From contig CM057228.1 in NCBI GenBank assembly GCA_029891385.1, positions 51,547,783 through 51,611,782 on the forward strand: a stretch of DNA of 64,000 nucleotides, written 5' to 3'. Each line of letters begins with the position of its first letter. The first letter of the stretch is position 1. The translations under genes were made by a program, and so were the position numbers. This document shows positions 10,648 to 23,753 of the stretch, piece after piece. Origin of the DNA: Erythroxylum novogranatense (Eukaryota > Streptophyta > Magnoliopsida > Malpighiales > Erythroxylaceae). Below the pieces are notes generated by a model that had not been told where the DNA came from, did not search any database, and worked only from the letters and a program-made list of their open reading frames with translations.

Positions 10648-13552
10648 ATTGCCCTGATCACATGATATAGGGATAACGACTCCTTTTTGGCAGTAAGACC
10701 CCTTATACACTTTTCGAATGGTGACACCAATATAATGATTGTCATGTCATAATCCCTTTGCACTATACAACAATTTCATATCCCAATGAAATCTAAAAAT
10801 ACCCGTTGGTTAATCACACATGTCATCATTCACTTTGACAGACTATACCATCAATTGTTTTTCCACAATACTTTTACTAGAGCATAACGCTTCGATTGTT
10901 TCTTGTGCTTACTCGAACCATTCACCTATAATCATTCGATTTCCCATTCTAACCTTTCAATTACTCTTTTAATACGCTCTTGCTAGAACATAAAGCTTCG
11001 ATCATTCCTTACATTTTCACTAACAGTCCCCGTAATGAGTATCACCCATATTTCTTAATTTGAACTATACCTATCATTTTCCTCAACAATTGGAGTTAAT
11101 TCCCGTTCCTCAATACGGTTTACAATTTCTACATCCCCACTTCGGGTTTTGCCAATCCGCTTTGATGCACACCAACTTTGAAATTCCCATAGCTAATAAT
11201 ACTTTCTTTTTCCCCTTTTTGTCAGTTTGACTATTAATACTCAATAATACACTAGATTTGATAACCTTATTACCCTTATTACCCGAATTTTGATCTTCTG
11301 CAATTGAATTTATTTATCTATTTCTTTATTTCTTTGCTCAATCCCTTGAATTGCACCATTAGCTTAGTTTGGAGTAATCAGCCGTTGAATCCTTTTCAAA
11401 TCATTCAAATGCACGAAATAACTCAATCGGTATCGATTTGCATATTCATAGACATCTCCAAACTATTTCTATACGATTAATATCTCCAAGCTTTTAGGCC
11501 ACACTCAGTGTAACAAATTTCAAATCATCAATCATAATACCGCCCGTGGAATCATATTTATCCCAAGGTGCATAAAATCACTTTATCCAATTTCTATAAA
11601 TCACATCAGAACCCTTACTGGAACACTTCAATATAGATAGTAAATTCTTCAAATGTCTCCTTTAAGATCATCAGTCATCATATTCACACAATTCCGCATA
11701 CACATATCTTTTGAACTTTCACATTTTATCAATACCTATATCTTGATTAATTCTCCCAATATCCCATGTTCGCATACTAATTCATCCCTTATTCATTCAA
11801 TCAGGTTAAGATTCACTCTTATGAGACTTGTATAACGACCAATTTCCTCAACTATACCAATTCATCTATTTCTTTTACTTATATCCATTATCCACTCTTA
11901 ACATAATTTAGACATGTTCCTTACCTAAATTTCTCTACATAACTCGATTTATTCACGATATATCACTCACTGATGTGAATACACAATCGTTATATCAACC
12001 TCGTACTTTCAGAACATAACTACACAAAGTAAACACGAACCTTTAATCCCCTCAACTTCGCAATTAATTTTTCCTTAATATTCAGTAATTCTCTTATATA
12101 ATCAGAGTCATCTCATTAACATAATGTACACTCTTTCAGTAACATAGTTTAGCTCTTACGCTAGAGTCTCTGCTAGATGTAATACAAATCAGTTACTCTT
12201 GATACTTCACGAAGATAAATTTCTGAAGGGCACTTAAACAATTTCATTTCCTTTAATATCTTGACATACATCACCATGATCATCACACCTAATCTAATAT
12301 ATATATATGCTCATCAATTTGCCCGTTAATAGCTCATACTGCTAAGAACACCGTAATCTCATTTAATTTTCGATAACCATTCTCTTTTTGGTACCAGTTC
12401 TTGATCATGGGGACCTTACTATATTCATGTCCCTCTTTTTATTCCCTCAAGCTCATTACCAATGCAAACATCTTTAACTGTCTCTCTTCTTTCTCAGAGC
12501 ATGCTCATGCCTGACTCTAACTCATTCTAAACTTGAGCTACTGACTTTATAGTCGAAGCTTATATAATAGGCCACCCATTACTTCCTATATCATATTCAC
12601 GTAAATTATTCATTTATGCTTATGCTTGATCCAGATATACACTGATAGTGACAATATATTCTGAACTCAACAACCTTCCTGTTTACACCCGTCCTTGCTC
12701 GTGAGGATCATATACAATCTCTATTCATCCACAACTGATCATTATAAGCACTTTCATTTCTTATACTAACTCATAAAGAATTATTATTATTATTTTTTTT
12801 TTACAAGAATTCTGGCTAGCAATTATCCATTAACTCATCAATTGCAACTGAACATTTTCACTTACCATAGGGCTCCCATAAGCAGGTGTGCATTTACTTA
12901 GGCAGATCAATTAAACCCGAACAACTTTTTCATCTATCAATTTCATTGTCTTACATTTCAATCCTTTCATTATTGCATTATACCCATATATTTCCGCACT
13001 CAAATCACTATCACAGATATGAAATCATTCTTGATTTTGCACTTAATATATTTTGACTTCAAATCACCAATCCTTATTTATAACACTCATCATGGTAATC
13101 AATCCCAAATGTAACTTCTCTATATCATAGAACACTTTATTGTCATTTACCTTATACACTGGAAATCTTACCATTGTCACATCTCTATTTTCCTCTATGA
13201 ATTCACAACTTCAATGATATACCCAATATAACTCTAATATTGTATTTCACAAGATATCCGTCAATACTAGTACACTAACTATTCATCTGTCTGGTCGAAC
13301 CATACACTTTTTCCTATTTTGCGATATCAATTACTTCCTTTTATCACATTCTAACACATTATCCTTTTTCTCACCTTTTCTAACCGTTTAAACGACTAAG
13401 ACATACTTATGCCTACGACTCATATACTACACTGGGCATCAATTGTCACTGTCTGCCGTGACATGACTTAAATGCACGTAACTTGACACTTCTCTTTTTT
13501 TTTCTTCAGAAAGCCCATGTAAGATTGTACTTCTGAGCTCTGATACCACAAA
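10648..13552 (-). mobile_element. Non-coding internal region of element C2
   Basis: This 2.9-kb stretch lies downstream, on the minus strand, of the C2 LTR and its primer binding site, so it is the internal region of that element. No open frame longer than chance and no gag or pol motif was found on either strand; the sequence is AT-rich and simple. It ends abruptly at the LTR B breakpoint without a recognisable polypurine tract or 3' LTR, so the element is truncated. Either this family carries only non-coding internal DNA, or the coding part is decayed beyond recognition. Confidence 0.5.
13537..13548 (-). other. Primer binding site of element C2
   Basis: On the minus strand TGGTATCAGAGC begins four bases after the LTR end. 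It is complementary to the 3' end of plant initiator tRNA-Met, the usual primer of gypsy elements. It fixes the orientation of C2 and identifies 13553-17826 as its 5' LTR. Confidence 0.85.
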
Positions 13553-14206
13553 TGTAGCGTCCCACTCCCGCGAGACCCAAACCCGACATCGACGGTGATA
13601 TCCGAGCTCGCGACTCGCGAGGGTGGTATGCTAGAGCAGTCAATGCAGTTTAAAAACTTATTATGTTTTTTTCTTTTTGAAAACAGTCGAGTGCGCGGAA
13701 ATAAAAATAAACGATTCGGGCCCGTAATACGAAAACCCATTTTAGTCATACACTTTATCAAAGATCATTTTTCAAACAATATTTATCAATTAGGGCCCTC
13801 AAACAATTCAGTACCATTTTTGCGGAATCTAAATTTACACATAAATCAAAATGACACAAATGCAGACGTGAATCGATCGACTTCAAACACCGACTCTCTT
13901 CAAAGTAATCATACTCCGGTTCACTAACGGGTACTCTTCAATTCTGAAAATAGTTGCAATGTTGGGTGAGTTTGCGAACTCAATGAGAAACCATCATCGA
14001 TGGTTCACTCAACTCATGCATATTCAAACAATCACACTAAATCATATATTATCACAATCAAGAATCACATGCACTCCAATTTCGCAATTATCAGGCAGTA
14101 CGCCTTTCATACAATTCACATTTAAACATTCATATATGCAATGCACATGAGACCCTTTCCATTTTCATTACGTTGTTGTGACCGTGCGTATGAGCTCAAT
14201 AACGGT

Positions 14207-14336
14207 GAGCCAGTGGCTCTGAAATTTCGTTGGGCTTGAAGTCCTGATACATTGAGCCTGAGGCTTTGAATACGTTGGACCTGAGGTCCTGTGCGTTGAG
14301 CTGAAAGCTCTCATATACGTTGGGCGTGATATGCCC
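14207..14336. repeat. Hairpin ladder in LTR C2
   Basis: Six short inverted repeats follow at 21-25 bp: GAGCCAGTGGCTC (14207), GGGCTTGAAGTCC (14232), GAGCCTGAGGCTT (14254), GGACCTGAGGTCC (14277), GAGCTGAAAGCTC (14298) and GGGCGTGATATGCCC (14322). Most are preceded by a TTG word. Stem sequences differ from unit to unit while pairing is kept, allowing G-T pairs. The same array occurs in C3 and partly in C1. Confidence 0.7.
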
Positions 14337-14694
14337 TGATACGGTGGCTGCTCCGGACACAACTGCCTTTATCTGATCATTCAATTATGCATGAATGCAT
14401 ATGTCACTTTCCATTTCAGTCATTTTCCATTTCGATACCATTTTCCATTTCTCTTGGACCTTTGGTCCGGTATTTCAATCATATGCAGATTCAATTCATT
14501 TCACTAATACATTTACCATTCAATTCGCTAATGCATTCATACACATTTATTCACATTTGCACATCTATATCACATTTCAATATTTCGAACACCCATGGTC
14601 CGAAATCAATTAAAAGTAATCACATATATCCAACCTTAACTCCACATGGCATCTGTGCAATAAATTAAACACAAGTAGGTTGAGAAACCAACTA

Positions 14695-14707
14695 GGTTAC
14701 TCACCTG
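14695..14707 (-). promoter_or_regulatory. Conserved splice-donor-like word in LTR C2
   Basis: CAGGTGAGTAACC on the minus strand matches a strong 5' splice site. It is identical at 31788-31800 in C3 and decayed at 309-320 in C1. Splicing of a leader from here is an inference. Confidence 0.35.
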
Positions 14708-15394
14708 TACTTCCGAGCTAATATCTAGAAGTCTCAGTAACGTCGATAGATCGACGCTCCAAATGTGCCTCTATGATAATCAGAAAATATAACCATTACC
14801 TTTTGTCCAATCAGAACTATTTAATAATGCATATGAAGCAATTTGCAGGTGCACAATGCATGTTCATGATATTTCCGGCCCTAATCCTTTTTTTTTCCAT
14901 TATAAAAATCCGTCTAAAAATTAGAAACCTATTGGCGCTGACGGTGCGCAATTCGGACCTCTATAGGTCCCCAATTAAATAAAACAGTGATTAACGGTCC
15001 ATTACCCGGGGCCACGTCAATTTTCCGTCTAAAAATTCCCAATTTATCACAAAATGAAATTCAATATGATACAAATCCGATGCCTCAAGAATCAGGTCAA
15101 TCGGACGACGGACGAAAAAGAAATTGACAAAAGAATCCCCAAATACCAAATAATCAAATAATAATAAATAAGAAAAACCAGCCTCGCGGGGGCGAGGCGT
15201 CGCCCTCGCGAGACCGACTGATCCGGCCTCGTCGCTAGGGCGAGGCGTCGCCCTAGCGATGCCGTCCATCCGAGCCTCGTCACTAGGGCGAGCCCTAGTG
15301 ACCGGGCATGATTCCACATTCCCATTCCTTTTTTTTTCCTAATTTGTAATCCAACTTCCAACATCCATAGCTCTTAGTACACAATTCAGAAAAA

Positions 15395-16200
15395 TACAAA
15401 TCATACCTTGTTGGAAAGATCATGAAACCCTCTACAATTCTCAAGAAGACCATAAAAATCAATTTCACCCCTAAGGGTGTCACAAATCCCTTCAAAGATA
15501 CTGCCTACTCAAATCCCATTAAAACAGACAGTACATTGTAATTTCCATAACTCTCAGATTCTTCAGCCAGAAATTACCACATAAATATGCTCAATAAGCT
15601 CACAATGTCATCTACAACTTTCATGAACAACCCAAAATCAAAATCACTTGCTAACTAGGTCAAACAATTCCACAAAGAATCTGTCTACTGAAATCAACCA
15701 ATCTGGACAGTAATTTTCCAAACCGCCTAACTCTTAGCACAAATGTCACAAAATTCACTACCTTATATCCCTGAAAATATAAGATCTTAAACTTCAATTT
15801 GCATGAAGAACTCAAAATCCAATTCAATTTCTAACAATTTCAAAACTGTCATGCAAGTTACTGCCATGATCAACAATTCATAACCTAATGCAGGTTCAAT
15901 ATTTGAAAAATCATAACTCCCAAATCTGACCTCTAAAAATTACTCACCATATATCATTTTCAAGATAATTCCTTCCTCTGCAACTTTACAGAAGATCACT
16001 CACACCAATTCAGTTCACATAATTTGCTAAAATTGCTTCCAATCCGCAAGCTCACAAACTCAACACTTAGGCTAGGTTTCATCAAAATGCTCAAAACCAG
16101 TCAATAGTAATCAGTTCATATCTCCCAATATACAACTCGAAAATTAGCACGATCAGTGGCAATGGAAAGCTAACTCAATATGATACAACTTCCATGAAGA
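15395..16200 (-). repeat. Degenerate ~190-bp periodic cassette in LTR C2
   Basis: Cores recur near 15410, 15605, 15785, 15975 and 16165. They match C1 unit for unit. On the minus strand the words TCTTTCCAA and GTAGA...GGTATA-like recur, as in LTRs B and E. The block is absent from C3. Confidence 0.6.
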
Positions 16201-17826
16201 CCATTTTCCTTAATTCCATCTCAATTAATTTAGAAAAATCAACAAAGTAATCAGGTCATATATGCGGGTACTGTGCACAAACCCTACAAACAGAAACTTT
16301 CCATGCAAAAATTCACCCTTCTAACTTTACCATTTAACAACACCTATTTCACACAAAGTTGAAGCCAACATCCCAAAGTTTCATTAGGCACAAACCTCAC
16401 CTCATTTGCTCACCTACACAATTAGTTATGATCAACACATTACAATAGGTCAAAGATTCATTTTCCAGCTTTCAACATTAACCTAACTCCTATCACTTCT
16501 AATATCAATAACACATCACTAAGCATCCACTTAAACCTCTAATTCAGTCACAAACTTATCACAACATTTATTTGTATACTTAACAAACTTTGGCAGCACA
16601 TACACAATTAACTTTCATTCATGCACCTAACCTTGCAAACTCAATCCAAAACCAAGCCAAATCAATGGAAACCTTATTCATTCATTCATCCATACACAAG
16701 CATATATTTAAACCCATTTAAACCTACCCTTATAATGATCAAATAAATGCTCAAAGGATTCCCATGCATGCTTCTAACTACCAAAAGAAGGAAAGCAAAT
16801 ACAACTCTTACCTTAATCAAGTTGCAAGTTCAAGCTATCAATACTCCTTGATTCTTCAAGTTCACACTAACTTCCTTTTTCCAAACCTCACCTACGGCTA
16901 TCACAAACATCACAAGGATCACCATCAACTCAAGGCTTCAACTTGGTTTATGTGTGGAGAGAAGCAAGCAATTAATAAGTGGAACTTATATGGGAGGAAG
17001 AGGAATTTTCGAAGGAGAAGAAATAAACACAATGAAAGGGAGTTTGCAAGTTTCGGATGAGAAGGAAAAAGAGCTTTCCAAAGATTTTCAAGATCAATTT
17101 TTTTTAAGTATAACAAGGAGGAAAGGTCGCGGGTGCATAATAATATGGGACAAAACCAATAAATGGAAGGGGACACTTGGCATTTTAATGAAGAAAAGAC
17201 AAAATTTAGCTAATCTTAATTAATTAAACACTAATCCCAATTAAACTCTAATCATGGCACTAAAATAATTTCCTAACATCAATTATCCACTAATCTCATG
17301 CCATTAGGCAATCCTGTTCGGTACAAAACAGCTCACTCAGTCAGTCTGTTGATATTTTGCGGTCCGAAAATTTCCAGGAATTTCCCCGAATCATTTTTTT
17401 GAAAATTACCTAAATTGCCCAAAATTGTAAAACATATAACAGTCCACTCCCAATAGTTTTTCAAACACGAAAACCGCATTTTCCACTACAAAAACACATT
17501 TAGGCCATTTACCGGCGATTTTGCCGGTCCGAGAATTTTCTCCGTACAATTCCAGAAAAATTTCAATAAATTTATAAAAATGTAAAACACTCAATGGCGT
17601 ACTTCAATATAATTTCGAAGTACAATAATCCCATAAATTTCACAAAAGATCTCAATTTGAAACCTAAGCCGGAAAATGTCATGAATGCATGTATACCATG
17701 TGCAAGTGCAACAAACCATCAATCATAGAGGCTATATGTTGTATGTGCATGCCGAGATATAATTTAATACTTCTAACCCGTCCTAAATTACTAAAATACC
17801 CTTCCCATCGGTGATGGGATGTTACA

Positions 17827-19697
17827 GATGGTGTATTAAAGATAGTCGAATAATTGAGAAAAATAGTTTGAATACATGGAGAAAATGTGTTAAGCGTATG
17901 AGTAACGTAAGTAAAGAGAATTTTGAAGGAACTATGCTGAGGTAAGTTATATCATATAGATTTGGAAATTTTATAGTATGTACTGGTGTTGTATAAGATA
18001 TTTGGCTGAAATCCAACGTAACGTAACAACGTGATTTTATATGTATGAAGACAACTGAAGACCTATGAGTTGATTATTTGAGACATGATTGAGAACTGCT
18101 ACATTAATGATTATTTTGAAAGTTTGAAGACAGTATATGTACCGGAATATCTTAAATATACATATTCAAGTGCAGACTGTAAAAGTTGGAGAAAATCAAT
18201 GAATTGGGAGAATTAATTATGAGACGCAGGAGATTGACATAAACACCGAAAGGCTATGATTGTTCTAGTGCAACAGTCCAAGTGAATATCAGATACCTTA
18301 AGTAGAAATTCGATATTGAGGTTATCAGAAACTAATACAAAAGAAGCATAGAATAGAGGGTTGGTTTATCTCAAATTAAGGATTAAGAGATTGTGAGATT
18401 GAAAACAGATCTGAGTGTCAAGTTTGAATGAGAAAAAGGATATAGGGTAAGTGAAACAAGAAGTATGAGAAATCAATAACGATGCTTGAGTTGAAAGAAT
18501 TGAATATGAGGCTGAAGTAATAGATAGAATTATTCGAAGAATTATGATTGTATAAATAAGTACTATACTGGTAAAGCAAATGTTATGATCAGATGCATTG
18601 ACTAGAGAAATTAATAGCAGTGTCTCGTAAATTTGGATATTGAGGTTATCAAATCTAGTGCAGTAAAGAGTGTAGAATGTGGAATTGAATTTTGGGCAAA
18701 ATGATTAGTCATTGAAAGTTTAGATCAGTTCATATAAACCAAGGCCAAATTGAAGATTCAGAACTTGTAAATTTTACTAAGAAATTAAAAATGAGTATGA
18801 ATTTTAAGTGCGAGTAGGAAAAATGATACAGGGAGATCGAGATAAGAAGTATGCGTACTGGCAAAGATGAGTAAGCAAAGAGACTGTGAGAAAAGTACAA
18901 ATGGCGATTTAAGCTATACAGCCTAGAAGAAATATGTCAAGTGACTGAAAGATTGAATTGTTGACAGTTTTAACTATCGGAGATGTGCTTAAAGTTTATA
19001 GTTTAGAGTTGTAGGAATATGAGATCAATGTATAGTTCTATTTGACCTTAAGCATCACAATCGTTGGCATAGTATTTTCAATAGAATACTGTATAAGGAG
19101 TTAGGTAATAGAAAGAGCCATCGCTTTTGTATTATGTTAAGTAAGGCCTAAAAATGATTGAATGTCAGATCGATTGGAGAGGTAAGTGAAGTCAATCAAT
19201 ATAAGATATGAAATACGGGAGATTGACATAAGAGTTACATGAACTGAGACTAAAGTGATGTGAATCAGTAAGTGAAAGCTAAATTGTCTCGGAAAGTATT
19301 ACCTTGCTAAGGTGTGCTCACGATAGGAAAAAGAATTCGCTAAGCCGCTATGAATTGGGTCGTATGGAATTATTTTGAGTTAGTGCTACTGACAAAAGAT
19401 GAATTAGATTCAAAATGTGATATACGTGAGTATGTTAAGAAAATATGGATGTGATAAGATTTGGGTGTTACCGACACAGGAAGTGGAAATTGTGAGAGAC
19501 CTGAAGCGTTAGGAGGAACTAGTTAAGAAAGTGAATGACCAAACAACAAATTGAATGACCGAGTGAGTTTACTGAATACTATCATTTGAAAGAAAGTTTT
19601 CGAGTGAAGAAGTTAAATGAGAAATGGAGGAGCATCCTGCACTCCTAATAAATCCGATAAGAATTTCGAGGACGAAATTCTTTTAAGGGGGGCGAAA
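17827..19697 (+). mobile_element. Decayed internal region of element B
   Basis: No long open frame survives. A trace of gypsy RNase H remains near 18555-18620, where YxxGKANV..x(D)AL-like residues can be read across stops. The 3' end carries TTTCGAGGACGAAATTC and a polypurine tract immediately before LTR B, as in chromoviruses. From about 19440 to 19697 the sequence is clearly similar to 47810-48017 inside element E. The upstream part of B, including its PBS and most of pol, is missing at the junction with C2. Confidence 0.6.
19681..19697 (+). other. Polypurine tract of element B
   Basis: TTTTAAGGGGGGCGAAA directly precedes the TGTTGGGCCCC start of LTR B. Confidence 0.8.
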
Positions 19698-22600
19698 TGT
19701 TGGGCCCCAATTCGCATTAAGCATGTTTTGTGTATTCTGAGGATTAGTTTACTAATTTCCTTTTAGTTAGAATTAATTTGGGATTAATAGAATTTAATTG
19801 AAGAGATTTAGTTAAATTTAGAATTTTGATAAATTCTTAGAAATTAAAGGCAATAAGTTGGTGTGAAGGCGTTTGAGGAAGTCCCTAATCGCTTTAGTCT
19901 TAGGGTTTATGAAGATGGGCTTTTAGTTCTTTTAAATGTTATTAAAAGAAGGAGAATTAAATGAAATGAAGGAATTGAGTTAAATTAGAGGTTTGATAAG
20001 TTTCGAGAAGTTAAAAAGAATAAGATGAATTGAGGGTAAATTGGGAAGTTTACTTATGTTTTTAAGGATAGAGGCTAAGGAGGAGGGCTTAAATTGTCTT
20101 CTTAGTTTAAGTTAAATGAAGAAAAGAGGAAATAAATGGCTTAAGGATGTAGGCTTACGTATCTTATAAGGAAAAGAAATAAAATGATTGATGATTTAGC
20201 CTTAAAACATGAAGAAGGAAACGAAAATGGCAAGGAAAGGAGGAAAATAAGTGACTTGATGAAACTACGTAGTTTTGCTCTAGGTCATAAGTAAGACACA
20301 ATTTCCTTAAGACTTTCAAGAGACATACGAAACTTATAACATAAAAGAGTGGGAGAGGAGACTTACGGCTAAGATAAGAAGAAGAAGAAGAGAAGTAAGA
20401 GCTTGATTTATTTTGCTTTAGAAAGGAGGGTTTAAGAGTTTTATTCAAGAAGAAGGTGGAAAGGAAGGATGAATCTTCCAATATAAGCAAGAAGAGAATT
20501 TCGTGGGTTTCATATAGGTAAGGGAAATTTCGAAATTCTTGAAGTTTCTTGATGGGTTTTGGGTTTAAATAGCTTAGTTAAGGTATGGGTAAGGTTAGGT
20601 AGATGTTAATTCATGTTTCCTTTTTCTAAGGATTATGAATTTTGCTATCTCTTATGCATTTGGGATTACTGTCTTTGATTAAGGTGAAAGGAGGCATTTG
20701 GAGGTAGAAGAAAGGCAAATTGACCAATCCTAGAGCTAAAGGAATTAAGGTGGGTGATTCCTTAATAATTGAGTTAATAGGCAATTTAACGTTTTTAGAA
20801 TAAATGCAAATTAATGCTTTCCAATGATTTAAGAAGTTTGTATTAATATTTCTTTGTGAGGATTTAAACTTGTATGTGATGTTTCTTGAATGTAAATTTA
20901 TGTTGGAAATGTTGGCGAAATGATTTGATAAGTGAACAAGATTGATTATGTGATCTTGGCAAATTGATGCTTTCTAATGACTTAGAATGTTTGTATGAAC
21001 TACTCTTTGTTATGTTTTTCACTTATATGTGATGTTCTTTGATTATGAATTATATGAGAAATCATTTGTATAATGTTTCGTTATGTGAAAAAGACTCGAA
21101 TGTGTGTTTTCGAAAAAAGATTTGCCAGTTTGGCCTAATTATGCAAAAGTGGTTTTGTAAAGGCCAGTTACGGCTAATAAATTCGAATTGTGTGAATTAT
21201 GTGCTTTCTTTGGGTTTGTGGTGGTCTCATCTGAGTCAGGTACACTTGTCTAACCATAGGCTTATCCCGCCTGCCCGCTAGTAGCCGTGGAGTTCCTCTC
21301 AAGGTCTCCTATCCGTCACGGCTACACATGACCGCTTCGCGGAAATGTGTAGTACGTTCTGTTTCGGATCCACCCGAACCACTTTCTCTGTGTTTATGTG
21401 ATATTTGATGTGTAATTGGTTTGATGAAATGAGTTTTACAAGAGGTTTTGATGAATTGAAAGTGTTTTGATCAATGTAAATTGGCTTTGATAAATTTGAA
21501 AGGTTTTTATCAACGTGAATGTTGCTTTGAGAATGAATAAATAAAGAATGTTTTGCTTATTACTTGATTATTAAGTTGTTACCCACTGAGCCGTCGTGCT
21601 CACACCCCATCTTCCCCTCCACAGGCATCGATCGAGAAACCGAGTCACCGCATCGGGATTGAGGCGACTCCGATGCATTTTGCTTTTGAAGTTGTATTTA
21701 AGAAAACAATGCTTTAGGTTGCATTGTGGAGAAATGGTTTTCTTTGTATTTTGGATTTTGCTACTTTCGATGTATTCTGGCTAAAATGCCCTATAAAGCC
21801 TTGTATAATATATATCCTCCTTGTAAACGCAAAAAGAATTGGGTTTTAATGTATTTTGTGTGTATTGATCAAAATGTATTGTTGTATGCTTTACAATGAT
21901 TAGCAAAGGAAGATTGAGGTTGCTTTATGTTTGAAAATAATTAGAATCCTAAGAGTGTGGTTGCTGCCATTTAAGGATATATATTTAGATTGGTTTGAGT
22001 TGTGGAAGATTGGAAAGTGAGTTTTTATGCAGGTTGTTGAGTGGGATTGAAGATTTTGGCTAGAGCATTTTTAGGGGAAGTGCTGTCCAATTTTTCCCAA
22101 ATTGGACAGCAACTTGTTTTGGGTTTTAGAGTATTTTAGAGTAAGATTTTCAGTGAGATGCCTTCTTGAAGATTGTAGTGCATGATTAGATCTTTCCAAT
22201 GAAATAAAGTTTGTCACATTTGAGCTTAAGATGAAAAAATTATGAGAGCTGAAAGATTTCAGCTACTGTTGTTATCCACTAAATTTTGCAGAATCTTTGG
22301 AGGGGTTTATGACCCTCTTAGATACAGATTTGATTTTTGCTTTCTTCATGAAAAATGTAGATTGTCTTTATATATTTAAAATGAGGTATAATTGGTCAAA
22401 TTTAGACTTAGGATAAAGAAGTTATGAGGTTGAGAAGATGACAGTTACTATTCATTTGAATTGAGTTACTGTTTTATTGGATTTATACAGGCAGTAACTT
22501 TGGGAGGGGTTTTAACCCTTTAAATGATTGAATTGATTTTTGCTCCCTTCATGAAACTTGTAGATAATCCTTTCTTCTTTCTATTGAGGTATTCCATGCC

Positions 22601-23752
22601 TTATTTCGAGTTAGGAGTAAAATGTTATGGAAATTAGACTTATTTCAGTTACTGTTCATCTGACAATTTTGGACAGAACCTTTGGGAGGGTTTTTCACCC
22701 CTTTAGAGCTTGTTTTGGTTTTTCCATCCTTCATAGAACATGTAGATTATCTTTTCCCCTTTCCGATGAGGTATCATTTGTAATTATTGGAGTCAGGAAT
22801 AAAAAGATATGAGTTTGGGAATGCTGACAGTTACTGTTCATTAAGCTAAATTACTGTTCCATTGATTTTCACTTAGGCTGAAACTTTGAGAGAGTTTTTA
22901 CCTCTTTAAATGATTGAAATGATTTTTGTTTCCTTCATGAAACTTGTAGGTAATCTTCTTATCTTTCCAATGAGGTAGAATGTGTCATTTTTAGACTTGT
23001 GTGCTACACGATATGAATTCTCAAATTCTTGGTATTGTGTAGGGAAATTGACATTTTTAGTGGCAGCAACTTTAAAGCAAATTTTAACCCTCTTAATGGC
23101 TAAAGTAGTTTTTAAATCCTTCTAGGAAGTAGTAGAGCTTCCTTTTATCTTTTCATTGACACTAAATTTATGAAATTTCGATTTCGGGGTGAAAAGTTAT
23201 TAAAGTTTAAAGTTAAAAAAGTTTTCATTAGTTTTAAGAGTTGAATTTTCAATTTGCAGAAATTAAACCCCGTTTCCTATTTTATTCATTTCTCCTCCGT
23301 TTGACCTCCGATTTTCATGATTTTCGAAGCGTTGGATTTGTAAAATTTTTTTATTTTATTTTTTAACCCCTTTTTAGTAAAATGAGAGTGACGGGTTTTG
23401 GTCAGACTTTACGGATGGTATTAAAGAGAATCAATTACGTGACGGTTTTGAATGTAATTTCGTTTTCGGGCGATTTTGTTTAGAGACCCGATTGAGGCGA
23501 TTTCTGATTCTAATTGATCGAGAGATATGAAATTTCATTTTAGCTTAGGATTAGGATTTAGTTATGGGCCCCAAGCAGAGAAATTTTATTGGGTGATAAT
23601 TAGGGTGAACTTATCAAGTTTTGTTCGGATGACGTTAAAATAAGTTCGATTTTAGGTTTCTTTCATGGTGAGGAATTCCTCCCTCGTGAGATGCGCGTCC
23701 AGATGTCACGTAGGACGTCGGGCATGCGACTCATCGGGGAGGGGTTCCAACA
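19698..23752 (+). mobile_element. 3' LTR of element B
   Basis: It starts TGTTGGGCCCC after the polypurine tract and ends GGTTCCAACA at 23752, 4055 bp. The next bases, TGGGT, are the presumed right copy of the target duplication; the left copy is outside the window. The LTR has a purine-rich leader-like stretch (20160-20420), an AAGGTGGGT donor-like word near 20750, the CCGCCTGCCCG...GTGTAGTACG block (21268-21355), the CACTGAGC...GCTCACACCCC block (21584-21645) and then the ~190-bp cassette. It interrupts the CACTA transposase gene, whose frame resumes directly after it. Confidence 0.85.
22165..23210 (+). repeat. Degenerate ~190-bp periodic cassette in LTR B
   Basis: Six cores recur near 22170, 22358, 22556, 22739, 22947 and 23128. 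Each has a GTAGA word, a TCTTTCCAATGAGGTA-like stretch, a TTTGTCAAATTTGGA-like stretch and an AAAAGTTATGAG-like end, with CAGTTACTGTTCA between several of them. In this LTR the cassette lies downstream of the conserved GCTCACACCCC block, unlike in LTR E. Confidence 0.65.
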
Positions 23753-23753
23753 T

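Larger units (their letters stand above)
13553..17826 (-). mobile_element. 5' LTR of element C2
   Basis: On the minus strand it starts TGTAACATCCC at 17826 and ends GGGACGCTACA at 13553, 4274 bp. The same ends bound the solo LTR C3. Contents from the left: the hairpin ladder (14207-14336), a donor-like CAGGTGAGTAACC on the minus strand (14695-14707), a GC-rich stretch with GCGAGGCGTCGCCCT words (15180-15305), the ~190-bp cassette (15395-16200) and a 3' third resembling C3. The flanks show no matching 5-bp duplication, as expected if the other end is deleted. Confidence 0.85.

Noticed and set aside
14168..14384. Two overlapping minus-strand frames of about 63 residues
   Set aside because: They coincide with the hairpin ladder; no equivalent frame in C1 or C3.
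20164..20490. 108-residue Ser/Leu-rich minus-strand frame
   Set aside because: Antisense of a purine-rich stretch in LTR B; low complexity and no family resemblance.
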